Part shown: piece by piece, positions 45,879 through 55,073 of the stretch
Numbering within the stretch: the stretch's first letter is position 1
Layout: every line of letters begins with the position of its first letter
Assembly (NCBI RefSeq): GCF_002284535.1
Contig: NZ_NPKH01000034.1
Span: 124,001-188,000 of the forward strand
From: Mesorhizobium wenxiniae
GTDB lineage: Bacteria > Pseudomonadota > Alphaproteobacteria > Rhizobiales > Rhizobiaceae
DNA length: 64,000 nucleotides
Direction of reading: 5' to 3'
Notes under the pieces: model-generated
Database searches by the model: none
Told to the model about the DNA's origin: nothing
Seen by the model: only the letters and a program-made list of their open reading frames with translations
Made by a program: the position numbers and the translations under genes

Positions 45879-46298
45879 TTATAGCGCCGCCTTTATCTGT
45901 TGCGCAAACCGGCGAAGGTCCGAGCGCTGATAGGGCTCGCGCATGCCGTGCCCCCACACCGGGCCCGGCCAGCCGGGATCGCCTTCCGAGCGGGCGACGA
46001 CATGGACATGCAACTGGCGCACGACGTTGCCGAGGGCGCCGCTGTTGATCTTGGTGCAGCCGCTCACCCTCTTCAGCGCCTGCGCCACCATATTGGTCTC
46101 GAAGGTCAGCATCGCCTGGTCGAGCGGCGTCAAATCGTGGATTTCCTCCACGCCCGGTCGCTGCGGCACCAGAAGCAGCCACGGCCAGCGGCGGTCGTTC
46201 ATCACCCGCAGCTCGCATAGGCCGAGCCACATCAATTGCTCGCTGTCCGCCTCCAGACGAGCATCCAGCGTAAATCCGGCCTTGAGGCCCGGCAACAT
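45879..46298 (-). CDS. HIT-family nucleotide hydrolase
   Basis: A 139-residue histidine-triad protein with the HVHVVAR motif (QLHVHVVAR, residues near 97-105). It has the bacterial short HIT form (LVPQRPGVEEIHDLTPLDQ). AAGGA precedes the ATG at 46298. A longer frame starting at 46367 has no such support. Likely hydrolyses AMP-conjugates. Located upstream of nudC on the same strand (36 bases to its start), so possibly co-transcribed. Confidence 0.9.
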   Translation of the reverse strand: MLPGLKAGFTLDARLEADSEQLMWLGLCELRVMNDRRWPWLLLVPQRPGVEEIHDLTPLDQAMLTFETNMVAQALKRVSGCTKINSGALGNVVRQLHVHVVARSEGDPGWPGPVWGHGMREPYQRSDLRRFAQQIKAAL

Positions 46299-46545
46299 CG
46301 GCGTTCCTTCACTTTTGTCGTGTTTTTTAGACTTTTGAACGCTAAAGCGGCTGCCGGTGGCCCGCAAGAGGCGGCAAGCGAATCGTTGCTTTGTGACGGC
46401 AGTTATGCTAGTGGTTCGGCCATGGTGCTGCTTTGCGCCAATGACCCGCCCCGAGGCGGGTTTTCTGTTTCAGCATTCGGCGGCACTCCCGGCTGATTGA
46501 ATCCTGCGCCCTTGCATTTCATCGCCGGATTGCCGATATGGAAGC

Positions 46546-46641
46546 GGGAGGTTGGTGGTGGACGGTCCACTCGCCAACCGGGTCAGGTCCGGAAGGAAGC
46601 AGCCCTAACGAGCCCGGAACGGGTCATTGTTCCAGCCTCCC
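46546..46641 (+). ncRNA. ffs: Signal recognition particle RNA (small 4.5S type)
   Basis: The diagnostic asymmetric loop GTCAGGTCCGGAAGGAAGCA is present near 46582-46601, followed by GCCCTAACGA. Distal arms GGGAGGTTGG (46546) and CCAGCCTCCC (to 46641) pair with one G-U. Size and location just upstream of dnaX match many alphaproteobacteria. Ends are estimated from the closing helix. Confidence 0.95.
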
Positions 46642-46748
46642 ACCTCTTCGCCTTTCTCCCGCGACATTGACGGCGCCAAGCCCTGCGGGCGAAACTATGC
46701 GCAGGAATCGGCCGCCTGCAGGCGCGGCCCTTGGAGCTTTACGGGCGA

Positions 46749-48572
46749 ATGAGCGAAGCCGGAAATGCGGGAACGGAAAAGGCAGTCGCCTATCGCGTTC
46801 TGGCGCGCAAATACCGTCCTGCTAATTTTTCCGAACTGATCGGCCAGGAGCCGATGGTTCGCACCCTCACCAATGCTTTCGCCACCGGCCGCATCGCCCA
46901 GGCCTGGATGCTGACCGGTGTGCGTGGTGTCGGCAAGACGACGACGGCGCGCATTCTGGCGCGGGCGCTCAACTACAAGACCGCCACCGTCGACCAGCCT
47001 TGGGTCGACCTTGCCGTGCTGGGCGAGCATTGCCAAGCGATCATGGAAGGCCGCCATGTCGACGTGATCGAGATGGACGCCGCCTCGCATACCGGCATCG
47101 ACGACATCAGAGACATCATCGAGCGCGTGCGTTACGCCCCGGTGTCGGCGCGCTACAAGGTCTACATCATCGACGAAGTGCACATGCTCTCGACCCAGGC
47201 CTTCAACGGCCTGCTGAAGACGCTGGAAGAGCCGCCGCCGCACGTCAAATTCATCTTCGCCACCACCGAAATCAGAAAAGTTCCGATCACCGTTCTGTCG
47301 CGTTGCCAGCGCTTCGACCTCAGGCGTATCGATGCCGGCACGCTGGTCGCGCATCTGTCCTCGATCGCCGGCAAAGAAGGCATTGCGGTCGACGACGACG
47401 CACTGGCGATGATCGCCCGTGCGGCCGAAGGATCGGCGCGCGATTCGCTGTCCATTCTCGACCAGGCGATCGCCCATGGCAGCGGCGCCGTCAGCGCCGA
47501 AGCGGTACGCGCCATGCTCGGGCTCGCCGACCGCGCCCGCATCGTCGACCTGTTCGAACATGTCATGAAAGGCGATGTGGCGTCCGCACTGGCCGAGTTC
47601 CGCAACCAGTACGATACCGGCGCCGATCCGGCCGCGGTGCTGACCGACTTGGCCGAGTTCAACCACCTCGTCACCCGGTTGCGCTTCGTGCCGACGGCCC
47701 TTGAGGACGCGTCGCTGTCGGAGGACGAGCGCCGGCGCGGCGCCGATTTCGCCAAGGCGCTGTCGGTCAGGGTGCTGTCGCGGACCTGGCAAATGCTGTT
47801 GAAAGGCATTCCCGAGGTGCAGTCCTCCAACCGGCCGGTCAGTGCCGCCGAAATGGTGCTGATCCGGCTAGCGCATGCCGCCGACCTGCCGACACTGGAC
47901 GAGGCGCTGAAATCGCTGGAGAGCGGAGCGTCGGTGCCCAACGGCGCGCCACGCTCGAATGGTGCGCCCGCAAGCTCTGTCGTCGCAAATCCCGGCCCAG
48001 CAAGTCCCGGAAATGGCGGCGCCAGCGCTGTGGCGCAGACGCGGATGCCGACGGCCAATGGCGGCGCGCAGACCATGCGGCTGGTCGAACCCGCGCCGAT
48101 GCCTGCAGCCTTCGTTCCGGAGCCGGTTGCGGATGCGCCGCCGGTGCCGGTGAAATCGCTGGCCGACATCGTCGCGCTTGCCGACGCCCAGCGCGACATG
48201 GCCTTCAAGGTGCTGGTGAAGCGCTGCGTGCGCCTGGTGCGCATCGAGCCCGGCCGCATCGACGTCAGCCTGACCGATGATGCGCCGAAGATGCTGCTCA
48301 ACGACCTGACCGCCAAATTGCGCGCCTGGACCGGCCGCAGCTGGCTGGTGTCGCTGTCCAAGGAAGAGGGCGGCCAGACGCTGGCCGAGATGGAATCGAC
48401 CAAACGCGAAAGCGCCCTCCTCGACGCCAAGAGCGACCCGACCGTCGCCGCCATCCTGGCGCGTTTTCCCGGCGCCAAGATCATCGACGTGCGCATCCCC
48501 GACGCACCGGAAGCCGATGCGGTGGAGGCAGAGGTTCCGATCGAGCCGGCGACAGACGAAGACGAAACCTAA
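46749..48572 (+). CDS. dnaX: DNA polymerase III subunit gamma/tau
   Basis: A 607-residue clamp-loader ATPase. Walker A is GVRGVGKTTTAR near residues 58-69, Walker B is YIIDEVHML, and the sensor 1 region is IFATTEIRKVP. The usual four-Cys zinc module after Walker A is reduced to one Cys (LGEHCQAIMEG), a variant seen in alphaproteobacteria. From about residue 390 comes a Pro/Ala-rich linker and then a tau-specific C-terminal domain (DIVALADAQRDMAFKVLVKR). ATG 46749 precedes the conserved VAYRVLARKYRP. Heads the dnaX-ybaB-recR group. Confidence 0.95.
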   Translation: MSEAGNAGTEKAVAYRVLARKYRPANFSELIGQEPMVRTLTNAFATGRIAQAWMLTGVRGVGKTTTARILARALNYKTATVDQPWVDLAVLGEHCQAIMEGRHVDVIEMDAASHTGIDDIRDIIERVRYAPVSARYKVYIIDEVHMLSTQAFNGLLKTLEEPPPHVKFIFATTEIRKVPITVLSRCQRFDLRRIDAGTLVAHLSSIAGKEGIAVDDDALAMIARAAEGSARDSLSILDQAIAHGSGAVSAEAVRAMLGLADRARIVDLFEHVMKGDVASALAEFRNQYDTGADPAAVLTDLAEFNHLVTRLRFVPTALEDASLSEDERRRGADFAKALSVRVLSRTWQMLLKGIPEVQSSNRPVSAAEMVLIRLAHAADLPTLDEALKSLESGASVPNGAPRSNGAPASSVVANPGPASPGNGGASAVAQTRMPTANGGAQTMRLVEPAPMPAAFVPEPVADAPPVPVKSLADIVALADAQRDMAFKVLVKRCVRLVRIEPGRIDVSLTDDAPKMLLNDLTAKLRAWTGRSWLVSLSKEEGGQTLAEMESTKRESALLDAKSDPTVAAILARFPGAKIIDVRIPDAPEADAVEAEVPIEPATDEDET

Positions 48573-48619
48573 AGCATGATCCCGAAAAATGGGAGCCGGT
48601 TTTCGGAGAAGATCATGCT
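48573..48619. repeat. Extragenic palindrome after dnaX
   Basis: Arms AGCATGATC at 48573 and GATCATGCT ending at 48619 frame a GAAAA...TTTTC inner segment. It follows the dnaX stop directly. The pattern matches the palindrome at 31227-31274 and a half copy near 4205. Confidence 0.7.
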
Positions 48620-48658
48620 CAACCAAAAGACACACGATCAATCGTAGAGGACCAAGCG

Positions 48659-48982
48659 ATGAAAGATCTTCTCAGCCTGATGGGCAAAGCGAAAGAAATG
48701 CAGGCCAAGTTCCAGGCCATGCAGGACGAGATCGCCACGCTGGAAGCCACCGGACAGGCCGGCGGCGGCCTGGTCAGCGTGACGCTGACCGGCAAATTCG
48801 AGATGAAGGCGCTGAAGATCGACCCGTCTCTGTTCAAGGAGGAGGAGGTCGAGATTCTGGAGGATCTGCTTCTCGCCGCCCACAATGACGCAAGGGCCAA
48901 GGTCGAGCAGATGATGCAGGAAAAGACCCAGGCACTGACCGCAGGACTGCCGATACCGCCGGGAATGAAGCTGCCGTTCTAA
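48659..48982 (+). CDS. ybaB: YbaB/EbfC nucleoid-associated protein
   Basis: A 107-residue dimeric DNA-binding protein. The N-terminal helix MKDLLSLMGKAKEMQAKFQ with ATGQAGGGLVSVTLTGKFE strand region and the C-terminal helix DARAKVEQMMQEKTQALTAG match the family in order and length. It sits between dnaX and recR as in most bacteria and may be linked to replication repair. Confidence 0.93.
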   Translation: MKDLLSLMGKAKEMQAKFQAMQDEIATLEATGQAGGGLVSVTLTGKFEMKALKIDPSLFKEEEVEILEDLLLAAHNDARAKVEQMMQEKTQALTAGLPIPPGMKLPF

Positions 48983-49240
48983 GGTGTTGATAGCTATGCC
49001 GGTCGACTGAACCCATTGCTCGAGCCTTGGGGAAGGCTCCCTGCGGGTATCCTATGATAGGACCCATGCCGTTATAGTGGCCATGGAGTGCTGTGCCGCG
49101 ATTCGGCGGTCGCTTGCTCCACCGGTGTGTCCATTCGGCAACTCCGCGCACTTAATAACGCTTTAGCCATCTTTTTGCCTGAAAGTGTCTCATTCTTGCC
49201 GCAACCAGGGGCGGGCTGGCGACAGAATGAGGGGATATCT

Positions 49241-50146
49241 TTGATCGCGACCCGATGGAAGACGCCGTTGTTGCTCGGCGTCATCACCTCTCCGCTGTTC
49301 TTGGCCGCTTGCAGTCAGACCACCTCGCACAGCCTGTCGATGGCCAGCCTGACCGATGCCGTCAGATCCAGGCCCTACCGTCACACACTGAAGGACAAGG
49401 AGTGCCTCCAGCGCGCGATGTTCTTCGAATCCAACCGGTCGAGCCGTGACGGCATGATTGCCGTCGGCACGGTGGTCATGAACCGGCTGCGTTCCGGCAA
49501 GCACGGCAACACCATCTGCCAGGTGGTCGGCGAGCGCGGCCAGTTCGCACCGGGCGTGATGACACGGCAGATGAATTCGAAGGCGATGCCCGACGTCGAG
49601 GAGGCCGCTGAGGCGGTGCTCAGGGGCGAGCGCAAGGCCAAGCTGAAGAACACGATGTTCTTTCACACCGCCGGCCTGCGTTTCCCCTACAAGAACATGC
49701 ACTACACCATGGTTGCCGGCGGCAACGCCTTCTATGAAAAGCGCGGCCGGAACTGGAAACCGTTGCCTGACGAGCCGACGGTCGCGGTGGCACAGTCCAC
49801 GCCGCGGGGGTCGGCGCGCGCAGCGCCTGTGACGCTCGTGGCCTCCGCCGCTCCGGTCGCCAAGGCAAAATTCGCCAAGGCAACCTATGTGACCGCGGTC
49901 GCAACGCAACCGGCAAAGGCTACTCTGGAGAAGGCGACGCCAGAGAAGGCGACCCTTGTGGCGATGCAAGAGCCGATGCAGGAGCCGGACGCGGCCCGTT
50001 TTGGCGGCACTGCCGGTGCGCAATCTGTCACGTCATTCCCGGCGGCGCCGGCCGAGCCGACGATGTCGTTTGAATCGACACCCGAGAACACCGACGCCAT
50101 CGGTGCGATGATCGCCGGCCAGAGCCGGCCGCTGGAAGCATACTGA
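49241..50146 (+). CDS. Cell-wall hydrolase of the SleB/Hydrolase_2 family
   Basis: A 301-residue envelope protein from TTG 49241, chosen because GAGGGG lies 6-7 bases upstream and a lipoprotein signal (TPLLLGVITSPLFLAAC) follows at once. The Hydrolase_2 domain covers about residues 55-165, with the likely catalytic E63 (AMFFESNRSS) and AVGTVVMNRLRSG, a cortex-lytic fold also used for peptidoglycan in non-sporing bacteria. The C-terminal 120 residues are a low-complexity tail with repeated KATLEKATPEKAT units. It interrupts the ybaB-recR pairing. Confidence 0.85.
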   Translation: MIATRWKTPLLLGVITSPLFLAACSQTTSHSLSMASLTDAVRSRPYRHTLKDKECLQRAMFFESNRSSRDGMIAVGTVVMNRLRSGKHGNTICQVVGERGQFAPGVMTRQMNSKAMPDVEEAAEAVLRGERKAKLKNTMFFHTAGLRFPYKNMHYTMVAGGNAFYEKRGRNWKPLPDEPTVAVAQSTPRGSARAAPVTLVASAAPVAKAKFAKATYVTAVATQPAKATLEKATPEKATLVAMQEPMQEPDAARFGGTAGAQSVTSFPAAPAEPTMSFESTPENTDAIGAMIAGQSRPLEAY

Positions 50147-50230
50147 CGGCAGCAGCATCCTTACGCGTTGAACAGACCGCTCGCCCGCAGAACTGTTCCA
50201 AAGCGTGCGGAAAAATCATAAACCGATGCG

Positions 50231-50836
50231 ATGTCGAAGCGAATCGCCGGTCCCGAGATCGAACGCCTGATCCAGCTCCTGGCCAAGGTGCCGGGGCTTG
50301 GGCCGCGTTCGGCCAGGCGAGCAGCGCTTCACCTCATCAAGAAGAAGGAGCAGTTGCTGTCGCCGCTGGCCGCCGCCATGAGCGAGGCGGTCGACAAGGT
50401 GCGCATCTGCTCGACCTGCGGCAATGTCGATACATCCGACCCCTGCATGATCTGCACCGATCCGCGCCGCGACGCCGGCACGCTTATCGTCGTCGAGGAC
50501 GTGGCCGACCTGTGGGCGCTGGAGCGGGCGGCCGCCATGAATGTCCGCTATCACGTGCTCGGCGGCTCGCTGTCGCCACTCGACGGCATCGGCCCCGAGC
50601 AGCTCAACATCCGTTCACTGGTCGACCGTGTCGCCGACGGTGAGGTCAAGGAGGTGATCCTCGCCCTCAACGCCACGGTCGAGGGCCAGACCACCGCGCA
50701 TTATCTCACCGATCAATTGTCCGGCTTCGATATCAAAGTAACGCGGCTGGCGCATGGCGTCCCGGTCGGCGGCGAACTCGACTATCTCGACGAAGGCACG
50801 CTGGCCGCCGCGCTGCGCTCGCGGACGGCGTTTTGA
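50231..50836 (+). CDS. recR: Recombination mediator RecR
   Basis: A 201-residue ring-forming repair protein that loads RecA with RecF/RecO. It has an N-terminal helix-hairpin-helix (LLAKVPGLGPRSARR), a zinc finger with C60, C63, C72 and C75, a Toprim domain (TLIVVEDVADLWALE), and a closing Walker-B-like RLAHGVPVGGELDYLDEGTL. Full family length. Third core member of the dnaX-ybaB-recR set. Confidence 0.96.
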   Translation: MSKRIAGPEIERLIQLLAKVPGLGPRSARRAALHLIKKKEQLLSPLAAAMSEAVDKVRICSTCGNVDTSDPCMICTDPRRDAGTLIVVEDVADLWALERAAAMNVRYHVLGGSLSPLDGIGPEQLNIRSLVDRVADGEVKEVILALNATVEGQTTAHYLTDQLSGFDIKVTRLAHGVPVGGELDYLDEGTLAAALRSRTAF

Positions 50837-50864
50837 CGTGGCTGGCGGGAAGGATCCTTCTGAG

Positions 50865-52121
50865 ATGACTGCGAAGGAACGCTGCCCTTGCATACTCTGC
50901 ATTGTATTTCTGTTGGCCGCACTGATCGGCCTCCTCCCCACCCCCGCCTCCGCCGCAAAAATCGACGACCAGTTCCGCACCTGGCTCCGCAGCGATCTCT
51001 GGCCCGAGGCCAACGCCAAGGGCATCTCCAGAAATACCTTCGAGGCCGCCTTCGACGGCGTCAAACCGAACCTCAAACTGCCCGACCTGCTGATGCCGGG
51101 CCAGAAGGCGACGACGCCGCAGAAGCAGCATCAGGCGGAGTTCGGTTCGCCCGGCGCCTATTTCGCCGAAAAGACGGTTCGCGCCGTGACCGCCGGTGGC
51201 CGCGCGCGCGCGGCGGCCAATGCCAGGACCATTGCCGCGATCGAGAAGCGCTACGGTGTGCCGGGCGGAGTGCTGCTGGCGATCTGGGGCCGCGAGAGCG
51301 GCTTCGGCGCGGCGAAGATGCCTTACGACGCCTTCGAAGTGCTGGGCACCAAGGCATTCATGGCGACCAGGAAGGACTTCTTCCGCACCGAGCTTATGGC
51401 GGCGCTCGAGATCGTCGAGCGTGGGTTGGCCCCGGTCGGCGCGATGAAATCGTCATGGGCGGGCGCGCTCGGCCAGCCGCAGTTCATGCCGAGTTCGTTC
51501 CTCAGACATGCCGTCGATTTCGATGGCGACGGTCGGGCCGACATCTGGAATTCGGTGCCGGACACGCTGGCCTCGATCGCCAACTATCTCGTCCACTATG
51601 GCTGGGTGAAAGGCCGCGGCTGGGGCTTCGAGGTGACGGTGCCTGAGGCGGTCTCCTGCTCGCTCGAAGGTCCGGACCAGGGCAAGAGGATTTCCGAGTG
51701 GGCTGATATGGGCATCAAGCGCGTCGCGGCAGGACCGTTTCCGGCGCGCGAGTTGAAGGCCGAAGGTTTTCTTTTGATGCCGGCCGGGCGCAGCGGTCCG
51801 GCCTTCATCGTCACGCCCAATTTCTACGTGCTCAAGCAATACAACACCAGCGATCTGTATGCCCTGTTCATCGGCCACGGCGCCGACCGCATCGCCCATG
51901 GCGACAGCAATTTTTCCGGGCGCTGGGGCGCGGTCGGCGGGCTCCACAGGTCGGACATCGCCGCCCTCCAGCGGGCGCTGGAGGCCGAGGGCTACGATGT
52001 CGGCAGCGCCGACGGCCTGCCCGGCTTCAAGACGCGCCGGTCGATCGGTAAGTGGCAGGCCAGGAACGGTCGAGCCGCCACCTGTTTTCCCGATGCCGAC
52101 CTGGTCACCGCATTGAAATAG
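50865..52121 (+). CDS. Lytic murein transglycosylase (MltB-like) with peptidoglycan-binding domain
   Basis: A 418-residue periplasmic enzyme. The signal peptide is residues 1-30 (CIVFLLAALIGLLPTPASA). The SLT_2 catalytic domain has its acid E144 in IWGRESGFG and AGALGQPQFMPSSFL. The last 60 residues are a PG_binding_1 domain (DIAALQRALEAEGYDVGSADG). It cleaves the MurNAc-GlcNAc bond yielding anhydro ends. ATG 50865 is the first codon giving a signal peptide. It starts 28 bases after recR. Confidence 0.92.
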   Translation: MTAKERCPCILCIVFLLAALIGLLPTPASAAKIDDQFRTWLRSDLWPEANAKGISRNTFEAAFDGVKPNLKLPDLLMPGQKATTPQKQHQAEFGSPGAYFAEKTVRAVTAGGRARAAANARTIAAIEKRYGVPGGVLLAIWGRESGFGAAKMPYDAFEVLGTKAFMATRKDFFRTELMAALEIVERGLAPVGAMKSSWAGALGQPQFMPSSFLRHAVDFDGDGRADIWNSVPDTLASIANYLVHYGWVKGRGWGFEVTVPEAVSCSLEGPDQGKRISEWADMGIKRVAAGPFPARELKAEGFLLMPAGRSGPAFIVTPNFYVLKQYNTSDLYALFIGHGADRIAHGDSNFSGRWGAVGGLHRSDIAALQRALEAEGYDVGSADGLPGFKTRRSIGKWQARNGRAATCFPDADLVTALK

Positions 52122-52343
52122 CTCACCCCCCGCGGTGTGGTTCCCGGCGGTGGTAGCTGGCTGATCTGGTCCAACCAACAGCTTTGCAAATGCTCGTTGC
52201 CGCGCTTAAAACCGCCGGATATGGTGAGGCGGAACTGGATAAAAGTTGCCATGACAACCGGTTCAGGGATCACCGTTGATTGGCAAGAGAACGCCACAAG
52301 CCTGGGCCGGGAACTCAGGTCAACAAAACAGGGAACAATCAAG

Positions 52344-53987
52344 ATGATGATGGAAAAGTTTGCTCTACGCTCCCGTTTCTTGCTCGCGGGCGCAGCCATG
52401 TCCGCGCTGCTTCTGGCCGGCGCGCCGGCCGTTGCGGTCACGCCCGCCGACACGCTGGTCGAGGGTTTCGCCATCGATGACATCATCTCCATGGATCCGG
52501 GCGAGGCGTTCGAGCTGTCGACCGCAGAGGTCACCGGCAACACCTACGATCTTCTTGTCCGCCTCGACCTCAGCGATACCTCCAAGGTCAAGGGCGATCT
52601 CGCCGAAAGCTGGACTGTGTCTGACGACGGCCTGACCTACACCTTCAAGCTCAAGCCCGGCCTGAAATTTGCCTCGGGCAACCCGATCACAGCGGCGGAC
52701 GTCGCCTATTCGTTCGAGCGCGCCATCAAGCTCGACAAGAGCCCGGCCTTTATCATCGGGCAGTTCGGCATCACCGGCGACAACGTCACTGAGAAGGCCA
52801 AGGCCATCGATGACACGACGTTCCAGTTCACGGTCGACAAGGCCTATGCGCCGAGCTTCGTCTTGAACTGTCTATCGGCAACCGTCGCCTCGGTCGTCGA
52901 CGCCAAGCTGGTCAAGGAGCATGTCGCGGCGGTGACGCCCAGCGACGATTACAAATACGACAACGATTTCGGCAATGCCTGGCTGAAGACCGGCTATGCC
53001 GGCTCCGGCGCCTTCAAGCTGCGCGAATGGCGGGCGAATGAGGTCGTCGTGATGGAGCGCAACGACAATTATCACGGCGAAAAGGCCAAGCTTGCCCGCG
53101 TCATCTATCGCAACATGAAGGAAAGCTCGGGTCAGCGCCTGGCGCTGGAAGCCGGCGACATCGACGTTGCCCGCAATCTCGAGCCGAACGATCTCGACGC
53201 CATCGCCAAGAACGCCGATCTCACCACCACCAGCGCACCGAAGGGCACGGTCTTCTACATCAGCCTCAATCAGAAGAATCCGAACCTCGCCAAGCCCGAG
53301 GTTCGCCAGGCCTTCAAATACCTTGTCGACTACGATGCCTTGAGCTCGACCATCCTCAAGGGCATTGGCGAGATCCACCAGACCTTCCTGCCGAAAGGCG
53401 TGCTCGGCGAGCTGGACGAGAATCCGTTCAAATTGGACGTCGCCAAGGCCAAGGAACTGCTTGCCAAGGCTGGCTTGGCCGACGGCTTCAGCGTCACCAT
53501 GGACGTACGCAACACCCAGCCGGTGACCGGCATGGCGGAATCGTTCCAGCAGACGCTCGGCCAGGCCGGCGTCAAGCTGGAGATCATTCCCGGCGACGGC
53601 AAGCAGACGCTGACCAAATACCGCGCCCGCAACCACGATATCTATATCGGCCAGTGGGGCCAGGATTATTTTGATCCGAACTCCAATGCGCAGACCTTCG
53701 CCAGCAACCCGGACAATTCGGATGAAGGCAAGACCAAGACCCTGGCCTGGCGCAACGCCTGGGACATCCCGGAATTGACCAAAGAGACCGAGGCCGCTCT
53801 GCTTGAGAAGGATGCGGCCAAGCGCGCCGCAATGTACCAGGATCTGCAGGAGAAGGTCCTCGAAACCAGTCCTTTCATCATCATCCACCAGCAGCTGGAA
53901 GTGGCTGGCCTGCGCAAGAACCTCAAGGGCTTTGCGCTCGGCCCGAGCTTCGACACCAACTTCGTCGGCCAGATATCCAAGGAGTGA
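52344..53987 (+). CDS. ABC transporter substrate-binding protein, peptide type
   Basis: A 547-residue family 5 receptor with a Sec signal (LLAGAAMSALLLAGAPAVA). Landmarks are LVEGFAIDDIISMDPGEAFE, DLAESWTVSDDGLTYTFKLK near residues 76-95, SGNPITAADVAYSFERAI, and GSGAFKLREW. Three ATG codons in a row (52344, 52347, 52350) start the gene, with AGGGA ahead. An in-frame extension to 52137 has no signal. It heads a complete importer (permeases, ATPases) and a transaminase, so the ligand may be a peptide or an amino-acid derivative that yields an amine. Confidence 0.92.
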   Translation: MMMEKFALRSRFLLAGAAMSALLLAGAPAVAVTPADTLVEGFAIDDIISMDPGEAFELSTAEVTGNTYDLLVRLDLSDTSKVKGDLAESWTVSDDGLTYTFKLKPGLKFASGNPITAADVAYSFERAIKLDKSPAFIIGQFGITGDNVTEKAKAIDDTTFQFTVDKAYAPSFVLNCLSATVASVVDAKLVKEHVAAVTPSDDYKYDNDFGNAWLKTGYAGSGAFKLREWRANEVVVMERNDNYHGEKAKLARVIYRNMKESSGQRLALEAGDIDVARNLEPNDLDAIAKNADLTTTSAPKGTVFYISLNQKNPNLAKPEVRQAFKYLVDYDALSSTILKGIGEIHQTFLPKGVLGELDENPFKLDVAKAKELLAKAGLADGFSVTMDVRNTQPVTGMAESFQQTLGQAGVKLEIIPGDGKQTLTKYRARNHDIYIGQWGQDYFDPNSNAQTFASNPDNSDEGKTKTLAWRNAWDIPELTKETEAALLEKDAAKRAAMYQDLQEKVLETSPFIIIHQQLEVAGLRKNLKGFALGPSFDTNFVGQISKE

Positions 53988-54005
53988 TATCGGCGGACTT
54001 GCCGC

Positions 54006-55073
54006 ATGAGCACTGTTGAAAGCGAAGCGACGGCAGGGCGCGGCAGCGCCCGTGCTGTCGCTGTCGCGTCGGCGATCGCCCGCTTCCTGGTCATCGCGAT
54101 AACCACCTATCTCGGTCTTCTTGCGGTGACCTTCTTCATCGGCCGGGTGATCCCGATCGACCCGGTGCTGGCAGTGCTCGGCGACCGGGCGCCTGCCAAT
54201 GTCGTCGAGCGCACCCGCCGCGAGATGGGTCTCGACCTGCCGCTGGTCGAGCAGTTCTACATCTATGTGAAAAATGCCCTGAACGGCAATTTCGGCACCT
54301 CGGTGCTGACCACCAATCCTGTCATGACCGACATTCGCCGCGCCTTTCCGGCGACGATCGAGCTGGCGACGCTTGGGACGCTGATCGGTGCATTCCTCGG
54401 TGTGCCGCTCGGCGTGCTGGCCGCGGTCCGGCGCGGCAGCATCATCGACCAGATCGTCCGCATCATTGGCCTGGTCGGCTACTCCGTGCCGATCTTCTGG
54501 CTGGGACTGCTGGCGCTCGTGCTATTCTACGCCAAGCTGCAATGGGTGGCTTTTCCCGGCCGCCTCGACATCGTCTACGAATACACCTTCACGCCGATCA
54601 CCGGCTTCTATCTTCTGGATGCACTGTGGCAGCGGCAGTGGGATGTGTTTTTCGATGCCTTCCGCCACATCATCCTGCCGGCCTCGCTACTTGGCTATTT
54701 CTCGCTCGCCTATATCAGCCGCATGACGCGGTCGTTCATGCTGAACGAGCTTGCCCAGGAATATATCGTGGCGGCGCGCGCCAAGGGCCTGTCGGAAAAA
54801 CGCATCATCTGGGGCCACGCGCTGCGCAACGCGGCGGTGCCGATGGTCACCGTGATCGCGCTTTCCTATGCCGGCCTGCTCGAAGGCTCGGTGCTGACCG
54901 AGACCGTGTTTTCGTGGCCGGGTATCGGCCTCTACATCACCAATTCCCTGCAGAACGCCGACATGAACGCGGTGCTCGGCGGCACCATCATAATCGGCTC
55001 GGTCTTCATCGGCATCAATCTCCTGTCCGATCTGCTCTACCGGGTGCTCGATCCAAGGACCAAGGTACGATGA
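54006..55073 (+). CDS. Peptide-type ABC importer permease (DppB-like)
   Basis: A 355-residue permease with a first helix (FLVIAITTYLGLLAVTFFIGRVIPIDPV), the periplasmic VERTRREMGLDLPLVEQFYIYV segment typical of DppB, and EAA loop (YIVAARAKGLSEKRIIWGHALRNA). It ends LLSDLLYRVLDPRTKVR. Its stop overlaps the next start by four bases. Confidence 0.93.
   Translation: MSTVESEATAGRGSARAVAVASAIARFLVIAITTYLGLLAVTFFIGRVIPIDPVLAVLGDRAPANVVERTRREMGLDLPLVEQFYIYVKNALNGNFGTSVLTTNPVMTDIRRAFPATIELATLGTLIGAFLGVPLGVLAAVRRGSIIDQIVRIIGLVGYSVPIFWLGLLALVLFYAKLQWVAFPGRLDIVYEYTFTPITGFYLLDALWQRQWDVFFDAFRHIILPASLLGYFSLAYISRMTRSFMLNELAQEYIVAARAKGLSEKRIIWGHALRNAAVPMVTVIALSYAGLLEGSVLTETVFSWPGIGLYITNSLQNADMNAVLGGTIIIGSVFIGINLLSDLLYRVLDPRTKVR

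Noticed and set aside
44847..45884. 345-codon plus-strand frame
   Set aside because: It is antisense to nudC, whose Nudix box and zinc ribbon are complete.
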